11,277 nt of DNA from assembly GCA_946803715.1 (NCBI GenBank), contig CAMPET010000282.1:5003-16279 (forward strand), written 5' to 3'. Below the pieces are notes generated by a model. That model saw nothing but the letters and a program-made list of their open reading frames with translations. It did no database searches and was not told the origin of the DNA. How positions within the stretch are numbered: the first letter of the stretch is position 1; each line of letters begins with the position of its first letter. A program made the position numbers and the translations under genes. This DNA is from Beroe ovata (Eukaryota > Ctenophora > Nuda > Beroida > Beroidae). Below are positions 1-8,279 of the stretch, one piece after another.

Positions 1-229
1 ATTACATCATACTCCATTACATCATACTCCATAACATCATACTCCATTTCGTCATACTTCATCATCCGTTACATCATACTCCATTACATCATACTCCATA
101 ACATCGCATACCCCATCACGTCATACTTCATCATCCGTTACATCATACTTCATTACATCATACCTCGTCACATCATACTCATTATCATCATACCCCATTT
201 CGTCATACCTCATCATCCATTACATCATA
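1..229. repeat. 15-bp-type minisatellite, ends at an assembly gap
   Basis: The stretch is built from variants of a roughly 15-base unit (ATTACATCATACTCC), with forms ending in ATACTTC, ATACCCC and ATACCTC. A longer 22-base variant starting ATCATCCGTTACATCATAC recurs near 61 and 130, and ATCATCCATTACATCATA near 211, so a looser higher-order pattern lies on top of the short unit. It begins at or before the window edge and stops at the n at position 230. No open frame of interest is seen. Confidence 0.9.
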
Positions 230-230
230 N
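230..230. other. Ambiguous base, probable collapsed assembly gap
   Basis: A single n directly ends the minisatellite. The other two n characters in the window also sit inside or at the end of simple repeats, which suggests placeholders for gaps of unknown length rather than one uncalled base. Confidence 0.6.
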
Positions 231-379
231 ATATTCACAGAACAATGATAAAATGCATGAATGCTGACAGCTGAAGTCACTTCATCACCCATACACATCC
301 ATGAGAGGATAAAATAAGAGGTTACCTACGCCCTATTTCCACAACATCACACGATCATAACAATGATTTCGCAGTTTTC
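231..379. other. Short unique spacer
   Basis: AT-rich sequence between the minisatellite and the satellite array. I see no exon, RNA gene or repeat in it. Confidence 0.5.
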
Positions 380-2200
380 ACATTCCATCAGGGTTTTTGG
401 TCAGATTTGACGGAACATTTTTGTGTCGTATTTTAGATCAAAAATGGACCTAATCGACTCAAATATTGATGGGGAATACGATTCCGGCCATTTCAGGTCT
501 TTGCTTTTGTTGGAAAATGCTCTAATCTCCGATAAAGCCTGATTGACACTAGAGAGTTCATGGGACCCAAAAAAACGTCTCAAGACGACAAATAAAGTCA
601 GAATTGTCTAAAAATTGGAATCCGAATTCTTGATCACTGTCCTAACAATATCCCGTCATAATTAGATCATTTGGAGAAAGTCGATGTTTTGACCCTTTCA
701 GATTTCCATACTAACCATCAGGGTTTTTGGTCAGATTTGACGGAAAATTTTTGTGTCATATTTTCGATCAAAAATGGACCTAATCGACTCAAAATTTGAT
801 GGGGAACACGATTCCGGCCATTTCAGGTCTTGGTTTTTGTTGGAAATTGCTCTAATTTCCGATTAAGCCTGATTGACACTAGAGAGTTAATGGGACACAA
901 AAAATCGTCTCAAGACGACAAATAGCGTCAGAAATGTCTAAAAATTGGTATCCGAATTCTTGATCCATGCCCTAAGAATATCCCATCATAATTGGATCAT
1001 TTGGAGAAAGTCGATGATTTGACCCTTTCAGATTTCCATACTAACCATCAGTGTTTTTGATCAGATTTGACGGAAAATTTTTGTGTCATATTTTCGATCA
1101 AAAATGGACCTAATCGACTCAAAATTTGATGGGGAACACGATTCCGGCCATTTCAGGTCTTGGTTTTTGTTGGAAATTGCTCTAATTTCCGATTAAGCCT
1201 GATTGACACTAGAGAGTTAATGGGACACAAAAAATCGTCTCAAGACGACAAATAGCGTCAGAAATGTCTAAAAATTGGTATCCGAATTCTTGATCCATGC
1301 CCTAAGAATATCCCATCATAATTGGATCATTTGGAGAAAGTCGATGATTTGACCCTTTCAGATTTCCATACTAACCATCAGTGTTTTTGATCAGATTTGA
1401 CGGAAAATTTTTGTGTCATATTTTCGATCAAAAATGGACCTAATCGACTCAAAATTTGATGGGGAACACGATTCCGGCCATTTCAGGTCTTGGTTTTTGT
1501 TGGAAATTGCTCTAATTTCCGATTAAGCCTGATTGACACTAGAGAGTTAATGGGACACAAAAAATCGTCTCAAGACGACAAATAGCGTCAGAAATGTCTA
1601 AAAATTGGTATCCGAATTCTTGATCCATGCCCTAAGAATATCCCATCATAATTGGATCATTTGGAGAAAGTCGATGATTTGACCCTTTCAGATTTCCATA
1701 CTAACCATCAGTGTTTTTGATCAGATTTGACGGAAAATTTTTGTGTCATATTTTCGATCAAAAATGGACCTAATCGACTCAAAATTTGATGGGGAACACG
1801 ATTCCGGCCATTTCAGGTCTTGGTTTTTGTTGGAAATTGCTCTAATTTCCGATTAAGCCTGATTGACACTAGAGAGTTAATGGGACACAAAAAATCGTCT
1901 CAAGACGACAAATAGCGTCAGAAATGTCTAAAAATTGGTATCCGAATTCTTGATCCATGCCCTAAGAATATCCCATCATAATTGGATCATTTGGAGAAAG
2001 TCGATGATTTGACCCTTTCAGATTTCCATACTAACCATCAGTGTTTTTGATCAGATTTGACGGAAAATTTTTGTGTCATATTTTCGATCAAAAATGGCCT
2101 AATCGACTCAAAATTCGATGTGGAACACGATTCCGGCCATTTCAGGACTTAATTTTTGTTGGAAATTGCTCTAATTTCCAATTAAGCCTGATTGACACTA
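380..2200. repeat. Left array of a 330-bp satellite
   Basis: The landmark G[GT]GTTTTTG[GA]TCAGATTTGA begins at 391, 721, 1051, 1381, 1711 and 2041, a period of exactly 330 bases. Units starting at 1051, 1381 and 1711 look identical by eye, and the unit at 721 differs from them only at its first few bases. The unit at 391 and the partial unit at 2041 carry several substitutions, the usual pattern of homogenised core and diverged edges. Every unit has a potential hairpin between TTTTTGATC and GATCAAAAA (1054-1062 with 1096-1104) and a second one, TCGTCT-CA-AGACGA (1235-1248). The array stops within the unit at TGACACTA (2193-2200). A weak echo, GACGACAAAT at 2236-2245, suggests a heavily decayed continuation. 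I do not recognise the family. Confidence 0.95.
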
Positions 2201-2443
2201 TTGACACTGTTTGAAGCTCTATTTATGTAGGGCGCGACGACAAATGAGTGATGGGATCTTGTTGCGCGTCAAACAGATGTACGACGTACGCGCAATACGT
2301 GTACAGTGTACTCTTATTTCTGAGTTTGTTTCGGCCGGGCCTTTGATTGTCGATTGATGATAGATTATAGACCCTGTCGAGAATTCATTCTTGTGTGCGC
2401 GCCGCGAACTTTTTCTTTGGGGCTTGCATCAGCGGTCTGATAT

Positions 2444-2476
2444 TGCCATACATTGTATGGAATACATTGTATGGCA
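2444..2476. repeat. 15-bp inverted repeat (hairpin)
   Basis: The arms 2444-2458 and 2462-2476 are complementary with a single mismatch and a three-base loop. The outer eight bases TGCCATAC/GTATGGCA are perfect. The same stretch can be read as a direct duplication of TACATTGTATGG, so slippage or a cruciform could have produced it. Confidence 0.75.
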
Positions 2477-2674
2477 TACAAGGCCTAGTTCGATAAAGGC
2501 CAGAGGCCTACGGCTCGCGCGTAAGAAATAGTGGATAAATGTGCACAAGTTGCGCGCCCCTGTTATCAGCTACTCAGTGAACTGAAAAGTCGTAGAAACC
2601 ACGGAGACGCGCAGCGCGCGCGGAGTATTTGGGTCACGCAGCGCGGGAACATGGATTAATGTGAGATAATCGTA

Positions 2675-2739
2675 GGATTTTACCCTACCGTCGGTGCGCG
2701 CGATTTCCATCCCGCCGCGCCGCGCCTGGGATAAAATCC
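2675..2739. repeat. Inverted repeat around a GC-rich loop
   Basis: GGATTTTACCC (2675-2685) pairs with GGGATAAAATCC (2728-2739) with one bulged base, enclosing about 42 bases made mostly of CpG-rich sequence. The length and spacing resemble the arms of a small folding element, but no target-site duplication is evident. Confidence 0.6.
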
Positions 2740-2814
2740 CGCCAGCAAGGCCAAGGGTAAAGTGAAATTTTTTAGTACAATATGGTATCAGCCCTGCCGT
2801 AGCACTTGTCAGAT

Positions 2815-2952
2815 TTTATCTGACCTCTGTTTCTCGCGCACGAGAAACAGCTTAGGTAACCTCGCTCTGACAACCCTAGCACTCATGTTTGAGATAGCTG
2901 TTTCGTTTCAGCATTCGATGAAGGCGCGCGAGAAACAGAAGTCAAATCTCAG
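2815..2952. repeat. Nested hairpin and longer inverted repeat
   Basis: CTGTTTCTCG (2827-2836) and CGAGAAACAG (2841-2850) form a perfect 10-bp stem with a CGCA loop. A further copy of CGCGAGAAACAG followed by AAGTCAAAT lies at about 2928-2948. This copy is complementary over about 20 bases, with a few mismatches, to the left arm and the sequence before it (2816-2838). So one left arm can pair with either of two right arms. An open frame over this stretch is explained by the repeat and is not reported as a gene. Confidence 0.65.
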
Positions 2953-2960
2953 ATCTAATC

Positions 2961-4274
2961 TGTCAATTTTCATGGCACTTTGCATTGTTGCTCATTTGCA
3001 GATAAGATTATATAAAAAGCCAATTTGAAGACTTTGTTTTGATAGTAATTTCAAATAGAAATAAATATGATATAGCAATTGATTGACATAATACTCGCTT
3101 TAGAAAACTGAGACATATAATAATACTATGAAAGCATAGGTCTAGTTACTCATATGTTACATATCTGTTCACTTTTACTGAGGAAGCAAACATAACAATC
3201 CAACGGGCTCTATTAACTGTCATGATCAACAGTCCTAGCCATAACATATTCCAATGTCAAAGCCATCACTATCACTGAAAATGTATGCAGCTTTTTGGCT
3301 TTATTCATATCTAGAAAGCCTATTGGTTGGATGAGTGCGACTCGTGTACGCTCTACTCTCAGGCATAGTTCTTTAGTTTCCCTGGTAACGTGCAAATTTG
3401 CATGTACCTTTTACTATTCATCTGCTTATTTCGAATATATTGAAAAACTCGAATTTTGCCCAACTCTGGACATCAATAAAACAAAATCTAAAGCCTAAAT
3501 AGAAAATACAAAAATTCTGTGTCACCCGCAAATCGTTACTCTGCCTCCATGCAAATAATCCTGGAGTTTCATCTCCATTTGCAAGCTGAATGTGTCTGGT
3601 TCTGAGGTTACTTTTTGAAAAAACTTTTCCTTATTTCAATTATATATAGACTAGGAAACCCGCCAAGTGGACATGATACACTACCCATTGAAAGACACCA
3701 GGACGTTACTTTAGAACTTCAGCTAAACATGACCTGTGATTGAAATTCAGCGTACTTATTTGAACCAATGATTTTATGAAGAAGCACTTGATCACAATTC
3801 GGCCATTTCTTCGAATAAGCACAGAAAATGGTGCTCGCCCGGTAGTCTGACTTTCATTAATCTTTTCAATTGGGTCAATTTGCGTAGTGTATTGTTATTG
3901 AAGATAACATTGTAGTTCACGTGAGTCGAGAAGAATAAATGCAGAGCAGAAGCAACTACTGTCAACTCAAAAGAAATTTGACCATTGCTTGAATCAGAAC
4001 CTACTTGCATTCATCCCATCAAGGAAAACTAAAACGTAATCAAAGCAGTATCACAGAAAATTAGCTCCCAGTTCACTATTACAATAGTAGCACATGTCCA
4101 TGGCAACGACGTTGCGCACTTAAACTTCAAAATCAGCACGTGCATTTCGTGTCGGACAACGGGACATACAGACAAACAGACAACCAAATTATAATAGAGG
4201 TGACATTGCTATAAGCTGAATTATCATTCAAATGTTCACCTAGAATAGTTCTAAATGGGATGATTCATTTATAG
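2961..4274. other. AT-rich stretch without a supported gene
   Basis: Only short open frames occur, on both strands, with no family resemblance or linked splice sites that I trust. A TATA-like motif is at 3009-3018. A 72-codon minus-strand frame at 3792-4010 is unrecognised. A short run of GACA-type sequence occurs near 4167-4182. Confidence 0.5.
3009..3018 (+). promoter_or_regulatory. TATA-box-like motif
   Basis: TATATAAAAA matches the TATA-box consensus and lies about 50 bases downstream of the CpG-rich block. It would suit a + strand transcript starting near 3040, which could run into the exon-like segments from 4275. In AT-rich DNA such motifs occur by chance, so position relative to the CpG island is the only added support. 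Confidence 0.25.
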
Positions 4275-4429
4275 GATGTGTGATGTATTTACTGAAAGCC
4301 AAGAAACGTGTCACTCAAGATACGTCCCCAACTGATGGATTGCTTCCCCCAAATAATGGCCGCTATCGTAACAGACAGCCACAAATTGATACCAATGGAA
4401 AACTTCCTGGCATCATTAAACATTGCAAG
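4275..4429 (+). CDS. Exon-like segment 1 of an unrecognised gene
   Basis: An AG acceptor (TTTATAG, ending 4274) and a donor (AAG|GTATAA) bound 155 bases open in one frame, entered at phase 1 and left at phase 0. The peptide has a hydrophobic start (CVMYLLKAKKR), then a polar, proline-, asparagine- and arginine-rich linker, and ends LPGIIKHCK. An ATG at 4283 could instead be the start codon. The hydrophobic start faintly resembles a PH-domain beta strand, so it might be an upstream Sos exon, but the exons after it do not continue a PH domain. I found no preceding exon. I infer a gene from the frame and splice sites only and assign no function. Confidence 0.42.
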
Positions 4430-4790
4430 GTATAAACCGATGAATCAATATCCTTGATTTGCTCTTAGTAGCCCTCAATCTATGTTAGTGATATGGTTTA
4501 ACTTCATCTTGTTCACTTGATGCTACACAGTGTATTTGATGCTGTAACAGTGATCATGCATTGAATTATACATGTTGTTCATCTTCTGTTGCTATTCAGG
4601 AGCATCTTTGCAGTGATTATTACTTGTCTAGGAGCAATGAGTGACATGCAGTGTTATATCAAATGATAAATCTGAACAATAGGCTCCCCAAGTTGCTATC
4701 CATTGCCTTTGATCTGAAGAAGGCTCTGTGAATCATTAGTGCAATGTACGATTTTTACCAGTGCTATGAGAGTTAACAAGAACTTTTCAG

Positions 4791-4874
4791 TACATTGGAA
4801 CATTCAAAGTAAAGAATGGATTGAGCAGTGAAGCAAGAGCAACTGCCATAAAGCAGCATCTTGCTCCTCTTGTG
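4791..4874 (+). CDS. Exon-like segment 2 of an unrecognised gene
   Basis: Bounded by TTTTCAG before 4791 and a strong donor GTGAGC at 4875, this is 84 bases, exactly 28 codons, open at phase 0 on both sides, matching the phase-0 donor of the previous segment. The peptide runs from YIGTFKVKNGLSSEA to AIKQHLAPLV and has the look of a helix-rich soluble region. This has the best splice signals of the group. No family was recognised. Confidence 0.48.
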
Positions 4875-5059
4875 GTGAGCATATAAAATTATCCATGAAA
4901 ATAAAGAAATTCCTCATACAGTGTCTCGGTAATGCTGAGACACTTTTTCAAACCTTACAATAGGTCAAGACATCGCAATATGCCAGCATCCCATTATATA
5001 GAAGAATTCTTACCTCCACATTAGATATTTATGTATTCATTTGTCTCATTGAAATTCAG

Positions 5060-5113
5060 TATGATGTGATGATTAAAGGTCTCTGTAGCATAATTTCCCT
5101 GCTTGCAATGCTG
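5060..5113 (+). CDS. Exon-like segment 3 of an unrecognised gene
   Basis: An acceptor GAAATTCAG ends at 5059 and a donor GTAATA begins at 5114. The 54 bases are 18 codons open at phase 0 on both sides, so segments 1, 2 and 3 join in one frame. The peptide (YDVMIKGLCSIISLLAML) is strongly hydrophobic and could be a buried helix or part of a membrane segment. Reading on without splicing also stays open for about 20 codons, so the donor is not certain. Confidence 0.4.
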
Positions 5114-5281
5114 GTAATAAATTCTTGGCATATTTGTGTCAGTGTCTCTTGCAAGGGAGTGACAATTCCTTAACGTTTACTCATTGTGATTTGACCGAAA
5201 CTCAGGATATATATTCTGAATCACAACAACATCTCTCACAATCCCACTATAATCAGAAAATAACCAGGCATTATCCATCAT

Positions 5282-5525
5282 CCAATCAAATGACTAGACA
5301 TGAGTCATGTGTCCTTCTTTGGCCAATGAGCCATGTGTTCTGTGTTCTGTGTGACTCGTGATTGGCTGCTGTGTGTAAGGTGTGGTATTTGCAGACCCCC
5401 CACAGTTCAATTCGGCACAGTTTTCAATCAGATGCTAACCATATAAGCGTCATGTGATCAATTTGACAACTCTAATTGGTTTTCGGCGTGCAGGGAGTTG
5501 TAAATTGGCTCTGCGACATAATTGG
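5282..5525. promoter_or_regulatory. Cluster of CCAAT boxes with an AP-1 consensus
   Basis: CCAAT occurs at 5282 and 5323 on the + strand, and ATTGG (the same box reversed) at 5361, 5475 and 5521. A perfect AP-1 consensus TGAGTCA is at 5301-5307 and a half-related TGACTC at 5352. By simple expectation about half a CCAAT would occur in this length on both strands. NF-Y binds CCAAT boxes and AP-1 binds TGAGTCA in animals. The cluster could be a promoter or enhancer for a + strand transcript, possibly the Sos-like gene downstream. No TATA box or start exon could be tied to it. Confidence 0.35.
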
Positions 5526-5544
5526 TTCACTGATAGCCGATTAA
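5494..5544 (+). CDS. Possible terminal exon of the unrecognised gene
   Basis: After CGTGCAG, 16 codons open at phase 0 (GVVNWLCDIIGSLIAD) end at TAA. The phase suits the previous segment and the peptide continues its hydrophobic character. The acceptor has a poor pyrimidine tract, there is no AATAAA nearby, and the segment overlaps a CCAAT-type motif cluster that argues for a regulatory role. I rate this weak. Confidence 0.2.
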   Translation, partial: GVVNWLCDIIGSLIAD

Positions 5545-5677
5545 TAAGATGGCTAATTGTCTTCGGTTGAAAATCATCCATGTCACACCTATAAATCTTC
5601 ACAGACGAACATAGAAAGCCGTAGCAAACTATCTGAACTCGAGGATTATACTCTGAATGATTTGCCAACAACTTATA

Positions 5678-5803
5678 GTGTGTGTGTGTGTGTGTGTGTG
5701 TGTNGTGTGTGTGTGTGTGCGTGTGTGTGTGTTTGTACTGTGTGTGTGTGAGAGAGAGAGTGTGTGTGTGTGTGTTTGTACTGTGTGTTTGTACTGTCTG
5801 TAT
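5678..5803. repeat. (GT)n microsatellite with internal gap
   Basis: Long GT runs are interrupted by an n at 5704, a short GA run near 5750-5759 and three copies of TTTGTACTGTGTG or close variants near 5731, 5775 and 5787. The n probably marks an unresolved length. Long open frames on both strands here are caused by the repeat. Confidence 0.95.
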
Positions 5804-7257
5804 CATGTTTACACTCATCAGTCAGTGAATGAGTCTGCTAATGGAAAACTCTAATGAAAGCCATTGTTGCATGAATGCAGCATCTTAACTTGCCATGCAG
5901 TGTATTTGGGTAATTAGCTAATTGCATAATCACCAGTATAACAGTCATGGTGTTGTAAGCTATAGAGTGGTGTCTGCATAGGCGGGCTTATATTCGGAGA
6001 CTTAGAAACCGAGACGTGATTTGAACATGATTAGGAATGAAGCATTGGGTGAGCCTAACCACTACATAATGACGTTTAAATATGATGACATGCTTTGAAC
6101 ATGAAATGAAGTTACTCCGTCAACTGTTAAGGTATGATGAAAAGATATATGCCTCAGGATCTCTAATCCCGGACAACCCATCCCTCCTTACGACACAGTG
6201 ATGTCAAACTACAGATTTGTACTTGACAATGACGAGTATCATATTCATCCCTAGAATGAGCTATAGAGTGGAGCTATTTGAATGAATTCAAATATATCCT
6301 TCCCATCCTACTACCTACTCCAGCATGAACCGCATAAACCTCTTGTTTTTAATCTAAAGTGGAATTTGGAAGGTCATTAATGCTCCTTAATGCATGATGC
6401 ACAGCCTAATGACAGCTAAAATATTGTAACAGTTTAATCCAATTGAGGTGGCATAGGACACAAGTGATGTGTGCAATTTGCACGCACACACACAGGAAAA
6501 CTGCAAAGCATGAAGTGGAAAGGGGTTCAAAAACCAGAGGCGGAATAACTGTGTTTTAGGTTAATGAGTACTGAGTAGCTCATAATTGTAGCCCCATTTT
6601 CCATGAGATAGTGACCAATGTACATTGTACTATTGTACAATCTCAATGTCTAGTGTCTACTTCATTTATATCATAGTTCATAAAGTATACATTGAACATA
6701 CGTGTCGCACATACAACGATGCGAAAGATTGAATCGTGAAATGTTGAAATGCCCCAATTCCCATTCTGCGTATAATAATTCAACACACTGGCCGACCCAC
6801 CCATCCTTTATTCATGACGTCACACGCTTACATCACAGCCTCTTCTAATGAAATCCCTCTCTCCAATTATCTAGCTTCCATATTTGGAGATAATTTGCGG
6901 TACATGTCCGTATAAGGAATAATCAGTAGAGAATCAGTTGAGAAGCGCGTGGAATGACATGGTAATCATTATATAGGAGTGTTGATAGACCTGAACACAT
7001 AACTGTCAAATTCTGATCCTTGAAACTTCCGGTACAGTGATGTGTGTGATTATTGATCATCGTCCGAAATAGTGCCCGCAATCTCTCGCACTTCTTCATA
7101 AGATAACATCAGCTCACAGACCATATCCTATCACAGACTTCAGTATCTCTAACACACACACAGCAACTCTATCACAGCATGTTACGAGACATATTTTGAG
7201 ACATTCAGTTGGTGATAGGTTTTGAGACTGTCACAGCCAATTACAGAGAGAGGGAAA
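5804..7257. other. Non-coding stretch upstream of the Sos-like exons
   Basis: I searched for the missing first half of a PH domain and for a DH domain and found no exon that fits. A short frame with a usable donor at about 6926-6960 is too small to support. CTATAGAGTGG recurs near 5960 and 6261. Two adjacent palindromes are listed separately. Confidence 0.5.
6616..6641. repeat. Two adjacent perfect palindromes
   Basis: CAATGTACATTG (6616-6627) and ATTGTACAAT (6632-6641) are each their own reverse complement, share a GTAC core and are separated by four bases. They could be a paired protein-binding site or a small cruciform. Confidence 0.6.
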
Positions 7258-7293
7258 GTGTGTGTGTGTGTGGGTGTGTGTGGTTGTGTGTGN
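7258..7293. repeat. GT-rich microsatellite ending at a gap
   Basis: Imperfect GT repeat with GGGT and GGTT interruptions, preceded by GAGAGAGGGA and cut by an n at 7293. It lies 92 bases before the first recognised Sos-like exon, inside the presumed intron, so an upstream exon could be hidden in the gap. Confidence 0.9.
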
Positions 7294-7384
7294 GGCCTAC
7301 CACACCACTATCCTCCATCACACCCTCAAGCATATCTCTGCCTCCAATCACACCCACATGTCCCCAATTGCACCCCACCCCCAG

Positions 7385-7543
7385 GGACACGGAGTTAAAG
7401 TTCCAGGCTCGGAATCACCGTGATAAAGACGAGTGGGTGTCCGCTCTCCTCATCCTATACTCCAGACAAGTCTTGCACCAGAGATCGGAGCGGGTAGAAA
7501 CTACCGAACTGGACTTCTACTCCATCCTACCAAAGTCCTACAG
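7385..7543 (+). CDS. Sos: Sos-like RasGEF, exon with end of PH domain
   Basis: The exon follows a pyrimidine-rich CACCCCCAG acceptor and ends at TACAG|GTACC. It enters with one base of a split codon and leaves at phase 2. It encodes 52 complete codons: a last PH beta strand (DTELKFQARN), then the PH C-terminal helix with its signature tryptophan (KDEWVSALLILY), then a linker ending at a split Arg codon. In Son of sevenless the PH domain binds phosphoinositides and phosphatidic acid and helps control membrane recruitment; the linker leads to the REM domain. The match rests on the helix Trp, the spacing to the YRF junction and the next two exons. The first part of the PH domain and the DH domain were not found upstream in this window. 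Confidence 0.82.
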
Positions 7544-7744
7544 GTACCAGTCAAACCAGGGATCACCTGATTATAGGTTACAATCCCCTTTGGGTCGAGT
7601 TGAAATGAAATTGTAAGCAGTAAAGACTATAAACGGTAAGCGGTGGTTTGAGTTGAGCAAAATCGAGGCAGGAGCAAACCTCGATAGCGGATATAAATTG
7701 TCGAATCAAGAAATTCAGAACTGACTCATATCTCCCCGTTCCAG

Positions 7745-7878
7745 GTTCAATGTTCCTGATGACGAGACAAATATAAGGTTTGTTGAGAGCAAGGCAAAGA
7801 CCTACACTACTATACCAATGATAGCTCAGGGAACATTGCTCAAGCTGATTGAGCGTGTGACCTACCACAAATATACGG
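7745..7878 (+). CDS. Sos: Sos-like RasGEF, exon with start of REM domain
   Basis: The acceptor CGTTCCAG and donor G|GTAAGT (near-perfect consensus) bound 134 bases. The entering phase completes the Arg codon begun in the previous exon (AG|G), and the exit phase is 1. The peptide starts FNVPDDETNIRF, has the IPMIAQGTLLKLIE segment and ends LIERVTYHKYT. The GT-x-x-KLIER-x-TYH motif is the hallmark of the RasGEF N-terminal (REM) domain of Son-of-sevenless proteins, which binds Ras-GTP at the allosteric site and steadies the catalytic domain. This exon is the strongest single piece of evidence for the Sos call, as RasGRF and RasGRP proteins differ more in this motif. The intron before it is 201 bases. 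Confidence 0.88.
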
Positions 7879-8097
7879 GTAAGTCACTTCCTCCAGTGAG
7901 GTTATATTATGGGTGTGAGTCCCCCAATCCCTGACGTGCTCCGATAAGTTCATGTCGTAGTGCGACAAATGTGGAACCATGTGGATCTCTTTAGGTCCAT
8001 GCTCCTTGTCGAATAAATATCCATAATCCATCCCCGCAATATTGCACCTACTGCTGTCGTTAAAAGAATCCAAAGTGATAGGAATCCATGCACTCAG

Positions 8098-8234
8098 ATT
8101 TGGCCCTGGTAAAGCAGTTCCTGACCACATTCCGGTTCTTTGCCAAACCTCGACATATTCTGGACCATCTGATTGACCGGTACAATATACCGCTACCCGA
8201 ACACTTGCTCGACAACAATGATGACATCGAGAAG
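8098..8234 (+). CDS. Sos: Sos-like RasGEF, REM domain continuation
   Basis: The acceptor ATGCACTCAG brings AT to complete the split codon (G|AT, Asp) left by the previous exon, and 45 codons follow to GAGAAG|GTAATA at phase 0. The peptide has LVKQFLTTFRFFAKP, then HILDHLIDRYNIPLPE and an acidic tail LLDNNDDIEK. The FLTT[YF]R-x-F-x-KP motif and the following helix ending in IP-x-PE match REM domains of Sos proteins. In known Sos proteins the REM domain continues for about 60 more residues and is followed by the CDC25 exchange domain; neither was confidently found downstream. The intron before it is 219 bases. Confidence 0.86.
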
Positions 8235-8241
8235 GTAATAT

Positions 8242-8272
<31 letters not shown>

Positions 8273-8279
8273 TGACTAG
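8235..8279 (+). repeat. (GT)n tract, possible 45-bp intron
   Basis: The stretch begins GTAATA and ends TTGACTAG, with a GT run in between, so it has intron borders at its very ends. It is 45 bases, a multiple of three, and the only in-frame stop in it is the final TAG. If it were kept in the mRNA, the protein would gain a short Val-Cys run and then end. If removed, the frame continues into the next segment. Confidence 0.5.

Larger units (their letters stand above)
2201..2960. other. CpG- and GCGC-rich island with inverted repeats
   Basis: This block is clearly richer in G+C than its flanks and is dense in GCGCGC and CGCG motifs, for example near 2395-2406, 2610-2620 and 2695-2726. It holds several inverted repeats, listed separately. 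No splice-supported coding sequence was found. It could be an unmethylated CpG island or promoter, or the remains of a mobile element with many inverted repeats. There are no clear terminal repeats or transposase motifs to decide. Confidence 0.55.

Noticed and set aside
401-583. 60-codon minus-strand frame in the first satellite unit
   Set aside because: It depends on substitutions in the diverged edge copy and is not an open frame of that length in the homogenised units.
380-2200. CRISPR-like array
   Set aside because: The repeats are directly adjacent 330-base units with no unique spacers, in a eukaryotic, intron-bearing context.
2762-3028. 88-codon + strand ATG-less or weak frame over the inverted-repeat block
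   Set aside because: No family resemblance, its middle is the hairpin sequence, and no splice sites or start context support it.
3213-3395. Minus-strand frame with a histone-fold-like run (SVIVMALTLEYVMA), reminiscent of the N-terminal histone fold of Sos or H2A
   Set aside because: It is on the opposite strand to the Sos-like exons, the resemblance needs a one-residue insertion in the helix, the frame is only 60 codons and no splice partners were found.
3792-4010. 72-codon minus-strand ATG frame
   Set aside because: Ordinary composition but no recognised domain and no linked exons; this length arises by chance in a window of this size.
5125-5361. 78-codon + strand frame after segment 3
   Set aside because: It would need a 26-base intron to follow segment 3, has no good donor, and overlaps the CCAAT/AP-1 cluster and a direct repeat of ATGAG[TC]CATGTGT.
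5450-5818. Long frames of His-Thr or Val-Cys repeats on both strands
   Set aside because: They are translations of the (GT)n microsatellite and its gap character.
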